From Rhizobium sp. P32RR-XVIII (GTDB taxonomy: Bacteria > Pseudomonadota > Alphaproteobacteria > Rhizobiales > Rhizobiaceae): a stretch of 64,000 bases of DNA. Positions within the stretch are counted from its first letter, which is position 1; every line of letters starts with the position of its first letter. Shown piece after piece: positions 15,675 through 25,279 of this stretch. The notes beneath the pieces were generated by a model. The model was not told the origin of the DNA, ran no database searches, and saw only the letters and a list, made by a program, of their open reading frames with translations. The stretch spans positions 22,356 through 86,355 of the forward strand of contig NZ_JABAIH010000019.1 of the NCBI RefSeq assembly GCF_012641395.1. Reading direction: 5' to 3'. The translations under genes and the position numbers were made by a program.

Positions 15675-16748
15675 ATGGATCCGGTCAGCTACGCGATCAA
15701 TTTCTATGGCGATGCCTTGCGTTACTTCGACAAGATCAACGAAGCGTCGCTGGAACGAGCCTGGGGTCTGTTTGCCGAAAACGGCAATCTCGTCTCCGGC
15801 ATCCTGGCGATCTTCCTCATCCTGTATTTTCTCTGGGGCGCGCTCGGGTTTTCCAGCGTGTCGTTGCAGGATATGGCCGTCACGGCATTCAAGCTCGCGC
15901 TCGCATACGCCCTGATCATGTCCTGGGCTACATTCTACGACAATATCGGCCAGTTCGTGCTGTCGACGCCACAGGATCTTGGCTCGGCGATTTCCTCGGC
16001 AATGGGTGGGCAATCGGCCGGATCGGATCTCGCCAGCCAAGTCGCGTCGATGGCGCGCAAAGTCTACGACTTTGCCATGCAGCTCTTCAATTCCTACGAG
16101 TCCGGCTGGCTTCCGAACGTCACCGGCGCTGTCGTCGTCTTCATCGTCCTCGTCTTCGGCCTACTGCCGATGCTCTTGATCCTCACCGGCGTGACGCTGT
16201 TTGCCAAGATGATCACCGCGGTCATGCTGGCGATCGGGCCGATTGCCATCCTTTGCTATTTCTTCGGCATCACGCGCTTCGTCTTCGACGCCTGGGTAAG
16301 GGGCGTCGCCTACGGCATGTTCATGCTTCTCTTCACGTACATCATGGCCGGGCTGTCTTTCGGGTTTCTGATCGGCATGATGGACACCATCAATGGTGAC
16401 ATGGCGACCAAGGAGAACGCGCTCGCGATCGTGCTGGCCATGGTGCTTTACCTAGCACTGATCTCCTACTTCATTTTTCAGGTCCCTGATTTTGCCCGCA
16501 CCTTCGCTTACGGCGCTGCCATATCCGGGGTGCCGGGCGGGGGCGGCGTCGACGCGGCATATGGATCGGCACGAAAGGGACTGTCGGCCAGCAATTCGAG
16601 AGCCGGGCAGGCCGCAGCGGTTGCTCTTGGCATGTTGGCAGGCCCCAGAGGCGCGGTAACCGCAGCGGCGCTCGCCGGCCGCGGCGGCATGGCAGGTGCC
16701 GGCGCACTCGGCCGCATGCTGACCACCCGGCGCCGCAACGGCGAGTGA
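15675..16748 (+). CDS. virB6: VirB6/TrbL-like polytopic channel protein
   Basis: A 357-residue membrane protein with at least six hydrophobic helices, among them GILAIFLILYFLWGALGFSS, GAVVVFIVLVFGLLPMLLILTGVTLF and AIGPIAILCYFFGITRFVFDAWVRG, the last being the conserved VirB6/TrbL core around a tryptophan. The C-terminus is a Gly/Ala-rich cytoplasmic tail. VirB6 forms part of the inner-membrane path of the substrate. The gene lies between the lipoprotein gene and virB8 in canonical order. Confidence 0.88.
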   Translation: MDPVSYAINFYGDALRYFDKINEASLERAWGLFAENGNLVSGILAIFLILYFLWGALGFSSVSLQDMAVTAFKLALAYALIMSWATFYDNIGQFVLSTPQDLGSAISSAMGGQSAGSDLASQVASMARKVYDFAMQLFNSYESGWLPNVTGAVVVFIVLVFGLLPMLLILTGVTLFAKMITAVMLAIGPIAILCYFFGITRFVFDAWVRGVAYGMFMLLFTYIMAGLSFGFLIGMMDTINGDMATKENALAIVLAMVLYLALISYFIFQVPDFARTFAYGAAISGVPGGGGVDAAYGSARKGLSASNSRAGQAAAVALGMLAGPRGAVTAAALAGRGGMAGAGALGRMLTTRRRNGE

Positions 16749-16807
16749 TGATCCGCCGACAGAGATGTTTCCACGATTTTGACGCCCACGAATTCGAGGT
16801 TTGAAAC

Positions 16808-17542
16808 TTGGCATTGTTCAAAAAGCAATTGAGGGCCGCCCCGGCCGATCATATCCCCGGTCCGCAGGATATCTATGATCAGCATTTGTCGTGGGGAGAA
16901 AAGAACCGCTCGCTCAGGACCTTGATTGGTCTCATCCTGTTGGCCTTCGCCGTTGCCGGCTGGGTCGTCGCCGGCGTGCTTTCTTTTTCGGTGGCCCAGC
17001 TTTTCCCGCTTGTCCGCACCGAAGTCGTGCCTCTCATCGTCGACAAGAACACGGGATACATGGAAACCGTGACGTCGCTCGACAAGGATCGGTCGAGCGT
17101 CTCGGAAATGCAGGCCGTTCGCGCTTCCTTCGTCGGCAATTATGTCATCCGGCGAGAGACCTACGATCCCCGCTATCTGTCGGATAATTTCGACATGATC
17201 GCGCTGTGGTCGGAGCCGAACTCGGGCGCTTTCAAGGACTACGAGGAGTGGATCAACCCGTCCAACCCACGAGGGCCTGTGAAAACCCTGGGCGCGACCG
17301 GTGACATCCGTCCGGAGATCCTCTCGGTCAATCCGCTCAATGCCTCGACCATGGCCGTCCGGTTCGAGACACGGGAGCGCCAACGTGGTGGTGACGTCGT
17401 CAATCGGTGGTCTGCAACGGTACGCTTTCGCCAGATCAATCTGCCAGCCAGCAACCGGGTTCGGCTTTACAATCCGCTCGGCTTTGTCGTTACCGAATAT
17501 GTGAAGGTCCCAGAGACAATGCCTTCGGGGCTTGCTCCATGA
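16808..17542 (+). CDS. virB8: VirB8-like inner-membrane assembly protein
   Basis: A 244-residue protein with one N-terminal membrane helix (RTLIGLILLAFAVAGWVVAGVLSFSVAQLFPLV), then a periplasmic VirB8 domain: VVPLIVDKNTGYMETVTSL, VGNYVIRRETYDPRYLSDNFDMIALWS, FETRERQRGGDVVNRWSATVRFR and the closing NPLGFVVTEYVKVPE. The start is a TTG after CGAGGTTTGAAAC. VirB8 nucleates assembly of the channel. It overlaps virB9 by 4 bp. Confidence 0.9.
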   Translation: MALFKKQLRAAPADHIPGPQDIYDQHLSWGEKNRSLRTLIGLILLAFAVAGWVVAGVLSFSVAQLFPLVRTEVVPLIVDKNTGYMETVTSLDKDRSSVSEMQAVRASFVGNYVIRRETYDPRYLSDNFDMIALWSEPNSGAFKDYEEWINPSNPRGPVKTLGATGDIRPEILSVNPLNASTMAVRFETRERQRGGDVVNRWSATVRFRQINLPASNRVRLYNPLGFVVTEYVKVPETMPSGLAP

Positions 17543-18372
17543 AGAGATGCGCGGCCGCATTTTCCCTCGTTCTGCTCATGACCCCAGCAGCCGTTCATGG
17601 CGAGCTCCTGGCACGGCCGGGCCGGCTTGACCCGCGCGTCCGGTCACTTCCGTATTCTGCCGAACAGGTATTTCTCGTCACCGGCACCTATGGGCTGGTC
17701 ACGACCATTCTCTTCGGTACTGACGAGGAGATCACACAGGTCGTCGCGGGCGACACCGTCTCCTGGCAGATCCTCACCTCGGCCGACAGGCGTTCGTTGA
17801 CGTTGAAGCCGATGGAGAAGGACGCGGCGACCAATCTGTCGGTTGTGACCACGAAGCGAACCTATTCCTTCGATCTGCGCGTCAACGACAGCAAGGCGAT
17901 GCAGAACCAGACCTTCAAGCTGACATTCACCTATCCGGAAGATGCCGGCTTGAAAGGAACTGCCGAGCTCTGGAAACAGGCTCAGGATGCCGAGCGTAAG
18001 CCGAACATCAAGAACATTCGTCGCGACAAGGTCAATTACGACTATGGCTTCAAGGGCAACGATGCCGCCAAGCCCCTATGGGTCTTCGACGATGGGGTGA
18101 AGACCTTCATGAAGTTCACCGGCGACATCCCGGCGATCTTCATCGTCGACCCCAAGCGGCGCGAGAGCCTCGTGAACTATCGTCGGGAGGCCGATTACAT
18201 CGTCATCGACAAGGTCTCGCGGCAGTGGTCCCTGCGTTATGGGACCGAGGAGGAGACCTGCCTGTTCAATCTCCGGACTTCTCCCGCCGACACTCCGGCG
18301 CCCATCGAAGGTGCAGTCGCTCCGAAGCGGATTGGAGCCGGAGCCGCCAACCAGCAACCCCAATCACGATAG
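17539..18372 (+). CDS. virB9: VirB9-like core-complex protein
   Basis: A 277-residue secreted protein: signal peptide MKRCAAAFSLVLLMTPAAVHGE, an N-terminal VirB9/CagX part (DPRVRSLPYSAEQVFLVTGTYGLVTTILFG, RRSLTLKPMEKDAATNLSVVTTKRTYSFDL), and the C-terminal outer-membrane part (NYDYGFKGN, VFDDGVKTFMKFTGDIPAIFI). With VirB7 and VirB10 it makes the core channel. The start is inside the virB8 stop (ATGA). Confidence 0.92.
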   Translation: MKRCAAAFSLVLLMTPAAVHGELLARPGRLDPRVRSLPYSAEQVFLVTGTYGLVTTILFGTDEEITQVVAGDTVSWQILTSADRRSLTLKPMEKDAATNLSVVTTKRTYSFDLRVNDSKAMQNQTFKLTFTYPEDAGLKGTAELWKQAQDAERKPNIKNIRRDKVNYDYGFKGNDAAKPLWVFDDGVKTFMKFTGDIPAIFIVDPKRRESLVNYRREADYIVIDKVSRQWSLRYGTEEETCLFNLRTSPADTPAPIEGAVAPKRIGAGAANQQPQSR

Positions 18373-18382
18373 GAGGTGCGCC

Positions 18383-19717
18383 ATGTCAGATCCCAGCTAC
18401 CACTCGATCGACAACGATACCGCCATCGGCGGACAGGTCAGACGGCCCGGCATCGGCATGATGCGGCCGATCGCGGTTATCGCGGCGATCGTGGGCGTGG
18501 GCGTGGTCCTGTATTTCCTCCTGGCGGGCGGAGAGAGGGAGCCGGCGGTCGACACGTCGCCGCGCGAAGAGTTTCGCCCGGCGCAGGTGCCGCGCAGTGA
18601 AGGCTTCAGGACGCCAGCGCCTCCGCCGCTTCCAACGGTTGAAGTCCCAGAGGCTCCCCCGCCGCCACCTCCGCCACCGCCCGCACCTGTCGTTCCCGCC
18701 GCTGCTCCGGTAGCACCCCCGGCGGAAGTCGATTGCACGCGAGGCAAGAACCCTGACAACCCGCGCTGCATTGAACTCGCGCGGGAGGCAAAGCTTTTGG
18801 AGCGCGTACGTTCGTCGGCCATGGTCTTGGACCAATCGAATAGGACGACCGGTGCGGCGCAAGCGTCCGCCGATGGCGCGAGTGCCGGACCGTTCGGGTC
18901 AGCGGTTGGATCGGGGGCGCAGCCGAGCGCAGCCACAGATGGCAATGCGGCCGATAGTGACCGCGCGTTCTTGAAGGCGATGGGCGGGCAAGGCGTCGAA
19001 GTCTCTGTCGCCTCCCAGAACCGTCGCACCGACGCCTGGATCCCCCAGGGCACGATGATCCGGGGAACGCTGGAGACGGCGATCAATTCCGACCTGGCCG
19101 GCATGGTCAAAGGGATTGTCCGCGAAGACGTCTATTCCTTTGACGGCCGTCGAATCCTTATCCCGGCCGGTTCCTCGCTGATCGGCGACTACAAGTCCGG
19201 GGTCGAACGGGGGCAGGAGCGTATCCTGATCGTCTGGACTCGCATGATCCGCGGTGACGGTGTCTCGGTGCAGCTTGGCTCCTACGGCACAGACCGGCTT
19301 GGCCGCTCGGGCATGACGGGTGTCGTCGACCGGAAATATTGGGAACGGTTCGGACCGCCAGCTTTGATGACGCTGATCGGCGGCGCCACGCAATATATCG
19401 CCCAGCTTGGCCAGAAGCCCGACCGGAATATCACCATCATCAACGACAGTGGCAGCGTCACCCGCATCCCGCAGGACAATGGCGATACGTCACAGGATCG
19501 CGCCCGGCAAATCGCCGCCGAGACCATCGCTTCCGGCATTCAACAGCTTGGCTCGGAAGCCTTCCAGGATAGCCGCAACATCCGGCCGACCATCCACATC
19601 CCGCAGGGCTCCGACATTAACGTCTTCGTCACACGCGACCTCGACTTCGCAGACCTTTATCCTGATCCGGTTCGCGAGCGGTTCGAGAGCTTGCGCAAGC
19701 AAAGATACGGCAAATGA
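18383..19717 (+). CDS. virB10: VirB10-like core-complex protein
   Basis: A 444-residue protein with the VirB10 plan. A short cytoplasmic N-terminus is followed by one membrane helix (MMRPIAVIAAIVGVGVVLYFLLAG), a proline-rich periplasmic spacer (residues about 75-125) and the TrbI beta-barrel domain from about residue 190 (LETAINSDLAGMVKGIVREDVYSFDGRRILIPAGSSLIGDYKSG ... RIPQDNGDTSQDRARQIAAETIA). VirB10 spans both membranes and senses ATP use. The ribosome site AGGAGGTGCGCC is strong. It overlaps virB11 by 4 bp. Confidence 0.93.
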   Translation: MSDPSYHSIDNDTAIGGQVRRPGIGMMRPIAVIAAIVGVGVVLYFLLAGGEREPAVDTSPREEFRPAQVPRSEGFRTPAPPPLPTVEVPEAPPPPPPPPPAPVVPAAAPVAPPAEVDCTRGKNPDNPRCIELAREAKLLERVRSSAMVLDQSNRTTGAAQASADGASAGPFGSAVGSGAQPSAATDGNAADSDRAFLKAMGGQGVEVSVASQNRRTDAWIPQGTMIRGTLETAINSDLAGMVKGIVREDVYSFDGRRILIPAGSSLIGDYKSGVERGQERILIVWTRMIRGDGVSVQLGSYGTDRLGRSGMTGVVDRKYWERFGPPALMTLIGGATQYIAQLGQKPDRNITIINDSGSVTRIPQDNGDTSQDRARQIAAETIASGIQQLGSEAFQDSRNIRPTIHIPQGSDINVFVTRDLDFADLYPDPVRERFESLRKQRYGK

Positions 19718-20763
19718 ACGCACGCCCCGCAATCTCCGCCGAACGGCATTTTCTGGCCGAGGCGCTGGAACCCATCCGGGCCTTTCTCGACGATCCTGCC
19801 GTCGTCGAGATTTCCTGCCAGCGCAGCAACGAGATCTGGCTCGAGAAGATCGGCCAGCTCAGCATGGTGAGCCAACGGGTCGACGGCCTGGACCAGGACG
19901 CAATCCGCCACATGGCGTCCCGCGCGGCATCTTTTACCAAGCAGACCGTCAACGCTGAGAACCCGCTGTTGTCGGCGACACTGACGGGCGGCGAGCGCGT
20001 GCAGTTCGTCCTTAGTCCGACGTCGGCGACGGGGCATGCTTTTTCGATCCGCAAGCAGTTCATTCGTCGCTTCGACCTAGACGACTACGAGAAGGCTGGC
20101 GCGTTTCGCTTCACGAAGGTTACTGGCGATGACTATATCGATGACGTGGATATCGAGCTTTCAACGCTGCTCCGCGCCGGCAAGATTCGCGCTTTCCTGG
20201 AACTCGCGGCCGTCAATCACCGCAGTATGCTGATTTCCGGTGGGACATCCACCGGCAAGACGACGTTTCTCAACACCATGCTGACTTCCATTCCAAACCA
20301 GGAACGCTTCATCCTGATGCAGGATACGGAGGAACTCGAACCGCGACAGGAAAATGTCGTGTCGCTGCTGGTCTCGAAGGGAGGCCAAGGGGAGGCTAGG
20401 GTCACCATGACTGATCTGCTGGCCACGGCGCTGCGGCTCAGGCCGGACAGGATCTTCATGGGCGAGCTGCGCGGTGACGAAGCTTTTGATTTCCTGAATG
20501 CGATCAACACCGGCCATCCCGGATCGATGTCGACCATCCATGCGAACTCGCCGCACCATGCGTTCAACCGCCTGTCGACGCTGGTGCTCAACAGCAATGT
20601 CCGCATGGAGCGCGACGATATCATTCGATATATCCGTTCGATCATCCCGATCGTGGTGCAGTTGAAGAAGAGCGATGCCGCCGGCGGCCGCGGCGTCAGC
20701 GAGATCTACTTTGCCGATGAGGTGGACAAAGATGGCAAGCGTATTCACGTCAGCGGAGACTGA
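19714..20763 (+). CDS. virB11: VirB11-like secretion ATPase
   Basis: A 349-residue hexameric-type ATPase: Walker A GGTSTGKTTFLN near residue 180, the Asp box MQDTEELEPRQENVV, Walker B-like LRLRPDRIFMGELRGDEAFDFL and the His box NTGHPGSMSTIHANSP. These are the motifs of VirB11/GspE ATPases that power pilus assembly and DNA transfer at the inner membrane. Length is normal. The start overlaps virB10, and the next gene starts inside its 3' end. Confidence 0.95.
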   Translation: MNARPAISAERHFLAEALEPIRAFLDDPAVVEISCQRSNEIWLEKIGQLSMVSQRVDGLDQDAIRHMASRAASFTKQTVNAENPLLSATLTGGERVQFVLSPTSATGHAFSIRKQFIRRFDLDDYEKAGAFRFTKVTGDDYIDDVDIELSTLLRAGKIRAFLELAAVNHRSMLISGGTSTGKTTFLNTMLTSIPNQERFILMQDTEELEPRQENVVSLLVSKGGQGEARVTMTDLLATALRLRPDRIFMGELRGDEAFDFLNAINTGHPGSMSTIHANSPHHAFNRLSTLVLNSNVRMERDDIIRYIRSIIPIVVQLKKSDAAGGRGVSEIYFADEVDKDGKRIHVSGD

Positions 20764-23443
20764 CCGCCCAAAATGGACCGTCCTGCAGCGTGCCTCGCTG
20801 TTCACCTTGCCGGTCGCGCTGTTTTGCGCCGTCATGCTTTGGCTTCTTTTCTTTACGCTGATCTACGACGCCTATATCTCCTCCTTTGGATCGGCCTCCT
20901 ACTTCGACTATGTCGGGCAGGTGCGCTTCGTCGACGCTCTCCGCTACACCTGGTCGATCATTCACACTCGCAACACGGTCGGATTGTCGCTGCTGGCTTT
21001 CGCGCTTGCCGCGCCATTCCTGTTTCTCCTGCTTAGCCTCTGGATGCTGAAGGCAGGCAGGGCTCTCTCTCGCAAGATCCTCTACCTGCTGCATGTCCGC
21101 TCGATGTTCAGCCTGATCGCGCATACGGCTCTGGTCTTCGCGGCTGCCTATGCCGGCGTGATCGTCTATGGCGTGGCCTTTTATCTCATTGTCACCAAAG
21201 CCGGCGAACACGCCGAGATCGCCGGCTACTATGGCAATCATTTGGCCGCGATGTATCAGGCGCCTTTCGGCGCGACCGACACGGCCGGGACCTATCAGAA
21301 GCCTTCCCGGCAGACGGTGCTCGCCGCACTTGCGGGTCTTGCGGCTGCCAGCGCTTTGGTAGGATTTCCGATCGGCGCGGCCATCCAGCGTCGCCAGCGG
21401 ATGATCATGGGCAGGGCGCGTCTGGCGACCCTGAAGGATGCGGCCGACTTTCGTCTGCGCGACAAGCGCGGCATCGTCCTCGGTCTGAAGCAAGGGCTTT
21501 TGCTGCGCAACGACGGCGACCAGCACGTCATGGTCATCGGCTCACCGGGGCAAGGCAAATCGCGTGGCTTCGTGATCCCGACGATGATGAGTTTTGAAGG
21601 ATCGCAGATGGTCCTTGATATGAGCGGAGAACTCTTCGAGGAAACGTCGGGATACCTGAAGGATAGAGGCTACGAGGTATTCCTTCTGGCGCCAGGCTCG
21701 AAATTCACCGACGGCTATAACCCGCTCGATCTGATCAGCACCGAGCCGAACCAGCGGATCACCGACCTGCAGAAGTTGACGCAGATGCTGCTGCCGGAAC
21801 GCCTGCGGTCCGACTCTTCCGACTTCTGGGAGGAGAGCGCACGGATCCTACTGACGGCGATGCTAGGGTTTGTGCTCGAATGCCCGGACACGCGTAAGTC
21901 CCTGAGCGAACTTTACCGCATCCTCAATTCCATGTCCGACGAGCGCAAGGCGATCGTGCAATTGCTGGAAAACTACGAGGCGGTCCTTTCCGACCAGACC
22001 CGTATGCAACTGACCAAATTCGCCGGCCGCCACGAAAAGCTCGGGGAGGGGATCGCAGCGGAGATCGTCGCCAAGCTCAACTTCTTACAGAACCCGCTGG
22101 TCGAAGCGCTTACCTCGATTACGTCAATCCCGATCGACACAATCAGGAAGCGGAAGATGGTGGTCTACATCCAGGCGGACTGGAACGCCATGCAGATCTA
22201 CGAGCGATTGATCTCGATGTTCATCCAGCAGATGGCCGACAAGCTTGTTCAGTTGGGTCCGTTGCGCAACGGCGAGCACGAGGTCCTGATGATGCTCGAC
22301 GAGTTCGGCAATGGCGGCCGGATCGATACGGTGCTGACGCTCGCGCCGCTGATACGCAAGAACGGCGTGCGCTTCGTGTTCATTCTCCAGGATGGTGCCC
22401 AGCTCGAGCGCCTGTACCAGCGTTCCGGCCAGAAGATCCTCATGGGCGCATCGACGATCAAGCTGTTCATGAACTTCCAGAACCAGGAGGACGCGACAGC
22501 GGTCTCCATGGCAGCCGGCAAGACGACGGAATGGGTCGAGCAATCTTCCTATTCCCACCGCCACGGACGCCGCCAAAGATCGATTTCGAAAGTGCCGGTC
22601 TCGGTCGACCTGCTTCCCGTCAACACGCTGATGATGATGAAGCCCGAGGAGGCAATCCTGCAGGTCACCGGCATGCCGCTGATGCGGATCATGAAACTCG
22701 ATTCTGGCGGCGAGCGGATGTTCGCTAAAGTGCGCAAATTCGGGCCAGTGTCGCGGCCATGCATGGAGCCGGTCGAATGGACAATCGGCCATCGCGACCA
22801 CGCAGCCGGCGCACGGTCGTGGCAAGCCAACGACGAACGCTTCATCGTCAAAGACGGTGTTCGCCATGTCTATATCTCCTCGCTTGATGAGCTTCGCGAT
22901 CGGCTCGACCTGGATGAAACGCGCGAGGTTGGGGGCGGCGACGATGATCCTACCGCCGCGGAGCAGAAGCAGCGACGAAATGAACCTGCATCGGAACCCG
23001 TGGGAAGGCGTCGACAGGACCGCGCGCCGAACCGGCATGGTCCCGACCGTGGCTCTGACGTCGACCTGAAAATCGACGAGCAGAGACTTGCGGATAATGT
23101 TTATTCGGGATCTCCGGCTCGCAACGGCCGTCGACGCCAAGGTGTCAACCAGTCCACGGATCATGCCGCCCCCCGCCCTGCGGAGCTAGGCGTTCTCAAG
23201 CGGCAGGAGGTGAGGGAAGCGTTCGGAAGCGACTTGCGGACCTTGAACGATGCGATCTTCGAACAGGCCGACGAGCTCGAACTCGAACCAACCGACCTCA
23301 ATTCCGATGTCGACCTGCTGATCGGGACCTTATCGAACCGCCTGACGGAGACGAGTTCACTGGATTACCTGCATCAGTTCGCGAGGGTGGCGCGCGATCC
23401 GTTGGGCGAGGACGTCGAGCAACTCGATGAGCCGGCCGAATAG
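20732..23443 (+). CDS. virD4: VirD4/TraG-like coupling protein
   Basis: A protein of about 903 residues, start chosen at the ATG near the virB11 end behind GAGGTGG. N-terminal membrane helices (FTLPVALFCAVMLWLLFFTLIYDAY, TVGLSLLAFALAAPFLFLLLSLWML) are followed by the coupling ATPase: Walker A GSPGQGKSRGFVIPTMM, family block YNPLDLISTEPNQRITDL and Walker B VLMMLDEFGNGG. It delivers the relaxosome to the channel. Beyond the ATPase domain is a charged, low-complexity tail of about 200 residues, longer than in Ti VirD4; it could carry relaxase-recognition contacts. It closes the VirB operon, with an overlap of 32 bp to virB11. Confidence 0.93.
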   Translation: MASVFTSAETDRPKWTVLQRASLFTLPVALFCAVMLWLLFFTLIYDAYISSFGSASYFDYVGQVRFVDALRYTWSIIHTRNTVGLSLLAFALAAPFLFLLLSLWMLKAGRALSRKILYLLHVRSMFSLIAHTALVFAAAYAGVIVYGVAFYLIVTKAGEHAEIAGYYGNHLAAMYQAPFGATDTAGTYQKPSRQTVLAALAGLAAASALVGFPIGAAIQRRQRMIMGRARLATLKDAADFRLRDKRGIVLGLKQGLLLRNDGDQHVMVIGSPGQGKSRGFVIPTMMSFEGSQMVLDMSGELFEETSGYLKDRGYEVFLLAPGSKFTDGYNPLDLISTEPNQRITDLQKLTQMLLPERLRSDSSDFWEESARILLTAMLGFVLECPDTRKSLSELYRILNSMSDERKAIVQLLENYEAVLSDQTRMQLTKFAGRHEKLGEGIAAEIVAKLNFLQNPLVEALTSITSIPIDTIRKRKMVVYIQADWNAMQIYERLISMFIQQMADKLVQLGPLRNGEHEVLMMLDEFGNGGRIDTVLTLAPLIRKNGVRFVFILQDGAQLERLYQRSGQKILMGASTIKLFMNFQNQEDATAVSMAAGKTTEWVEQSSYSHRHGRRQRSISKVPVSVDLLPVNTLMMMKPEEAILQVTGMPLMRIMKLDSGGERMFAKVRKFGPVSRPCMEPVEWTIGHRDHAAGARSWQANDERFIVKDGVRHVYISSLDELRDRLDLDETREVGGGDDDPTAAEQKQRRNEPASEPVGRRRQDRAPNRHGPDRGSDVDLKIDEQRLADNVYSGSPARNGRRRQGVNQSTDHAAPRPAELGVLKRQEVREAFGSDLRTLNDAIFEQADELELEPTDLNSDVDLLIGTLSNRLTETSSLDYLHQFARVARDPLGEDVEQLDEPAE

Positions 23444-23512
23444 GCGCGTCTCCATCACCAGCGATTCAAACCGGCGAGGCATGAAGAGTCGCGCCGTCTT
23501 TTTAGGAGAGCA

Positions 23513-23884
23513 ATGTCATGGGCGAAATCAAACACTTTTCGAAAGTCGATTTTTCAGATCCTCGGAGTACTGATCGTCTCTGCGGCAAAGGCTGACGCAG
23601 GTTTCTGGTTGATATTGAAAGAGCGCGAGATGGAGAGGCGGACACTTGCCGTTAACGCGCTCACCACTGTGAGAAGCGAGGTGGGCAGCACCGCTGTGGA
23701 AAGACTGACGCCGTCGATCGCAGTTCTCGCCGAGGAACTGGTCTCGCGCATGTTTGGAACTTGTTCAACCGGGACCCTAGCGAACATTCAAGAGGCCTTG
23801 CTCCAAGCAGCGGGTGCCGAACTGCGGGATGCTCAATTACAGAACGCGGGAGATCGCTCCAGTTCCGACGTCGATGACGGATAG
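23513..23884 (+). CDS. Small protein after virD4, function unknown
   Basis: A 123-residue frame beginning at ATG 23513 behind TTTAGGAGAGCA; a second ATG at 23518 is in another frame that stops early. An N-terminal hydrophobic stretch (FQILGVLIVSAAKADAGFWLIL) could be a signal or anchor, and the rest is helical (TTVRSEVGSTAVERLTPSIAVLAEELVSRMF). No family is recognised. It is in line with virD4 (69 bp gap) and converges on the gene at 23885. Coding status is moderately likely. Confidence 0.5.
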   Translation: MSWAKSNTFRKSIFQILGVLIVSAAKADAGFWLILKEREMERRTLAVNALTTVRSEVGSTAVERLTPSIAVLAEELVSRMFGTCSTGTLANIQEALLQAAGAELRDAQLQNAGDRSSSDVDDG

Positions 23885-25270
23885 CTACGACGCATGTCCA
23901 GCGGCAGATAGGCTGGAAAGATTTCCGGCGTGTCGCACCTGATCGATGACCCACGACTGCAGACGCCGGGCAGTCTCCGCCGCGTTCGCCGCAGCCAGGT
24001 CGTTCGGAAAAATTCCAAAAAGCGGTCCGAGATACTTCGCTCGCGGCAACATCACCTCCTTCGCTTGACGATACTCGTCACTCTCCATTCCAAAGGCTTC
24101 AATGATAAGGTTTAGAGAATGGGTTGCTCCATAGCTGACGTTCAAGATGAAGTCTGGCCGGCATGGACCAATGGGTGTGTCAGAGGCGAAGAGTGGTTTG
24201 GTGATCTCGATACGAAGTTCTGGTGCGGCCTCAAATAGTGACTGTTGCAGCCAGAACAGGAGATGGGTTACGTCCCGCTCAAACCCCGATTCCACCGGAA
24301 ACAGGGTGTCGCCATTGTAGACGGGCTGTGCATAGGCTTGGACCGCTCGGGCCGGCCCATCGTCATCGTCTCCAAAATCCACATTCAACAGCGTCAGGAA
24401 CGGTCCGCGGCTGGCAGGATCGCCACGAAGCGGCTGGCGGACTTTCGCCAGGATATCGATCTTGCGCGCCGAGGATGCCGGCATGATTGTCTGTGTCGAC
24501 ACGCTTGTCGCAAACAGCGCCATGAACCCGGTTCGACGTACAGTCTCGGGCCAGTCTGGGCGCGAGGTTGCGAGCAACCGCTGCCAACGGCTGTCTGGAT
24601 CACGATAGTCGGCCGCCCATGTCGACATCAACGCGATAAGCGTCCAGGTGCGCAGCACCCGAAACTCACGCGCTGCGGAGCGTAGCCTTGCAAGCTGATC
24701 TCCGAGGCTGAAATCCCGCTCATCCTGCAAGGGCGGAATGACATTGGTGCCGGCTTTATCGAGCACCCTCCAGAGGATTGATCCAAGCCGGGAGGGCCGA
24801 TCGTTTCGCTCGACCGATCGGATCCGGTCTGAGGCGGAGACGTCAGCAAGTCGGTCGGGAATGGCTGGGAGCGCATCGATGTAGCTTCGTTCCGACTTGG
24901 GCAACGGGCGAAGATGATAGCCGCGATCGAAGCGAGAGGGCGCGGCATCCTTGTCGACATGAAACGGGCAGGCATGTGCATGGTTTGGGCGCTCTTCGTG
25001 CCGGCCGGGATCCTCGTCTTTCGGCAGCAGGCGCCGTAGTGTGTAGGTGTGTTCCTGCTGAATCGGGGCAAGAAGGGGCTGGTATCGACCGGGCAGGCAG
25101 TCGCATTCGATCCAACCGTCCATCAACCGAGAGCGCTTGATGACGGATAAGGCGATGGCCTCGTCTTCACTGGAAGCAGCGTTGCCATACCAGGCGCGCA
25201 GGGCAACTGCCTCGCATTCTTCGAGTGTGGCGAGACCGTGGGCAGGGCTATTGCGAACAACGATCCGCAT
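23885..25270 (-). CDS. DUF1173-like protein with possible PD-(D/E)xK end
   Basis: A 461-residue protein. The N-terminal part has the layout of DUF1173-type proteins of conjugative elements: a cysteine cluster WIECDCLPGRYQP, then YTLRRLLPKDEDPGRH and HAHACPFH, which looks like a metal site. The C-terminal part has CRPDFILNVSYG ... LNLIIEAFGMESDEYRQAK, whose spaced aspartate, glutamate and lysine resemble a PD-(D/E)xK nuclease or a decayed relative. It lies between virD4 and the regulator, pointing leftward. Function is unknown; handling of incoming or nicked DNA is possible. Confidence 0.7.
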   Translation of the reverse strand: MRIVVRNSPAHGLATLEECEAVALRAWYGNAASSEDEAIALSVIKRSRLMDGWIECDCLPGRYQPLLAPIQQEHTYTLRRLLPKDEDPGRHEERPNHAHACPFHVDKDAAPSRFDRGYHLRPLPKSERSYIDALPAIPDRLADVSASDRIRSVERNDRPSRLGSILWRVLDKAGTNVIPPLQDERDFSLGDQLARLRSAAREFRVLRTWTLIALMSTWAADYRDPDSRWQRLLATSRPDWPETVRRTGFMALFATSVSTQTIMPASSARKIDILAKVRQPLRGDPASRGPFLTLLNVDFGDDDDGPARAVQAYAQPVYNGDTLFPVESGFERDVTHLLFWLQQSLFEAAPELRIEITKPLFASDTPIGPCRPDFILNVSYGATHSLNLIIEAFGMESDEYRQAKEVMLPRAKYLGPLFGIFPNDLAAANAAETARRLQSWVIDQVRHAGNLSSLSAAGHAS

Positions 25271-25279
25271 GCCGACGTC

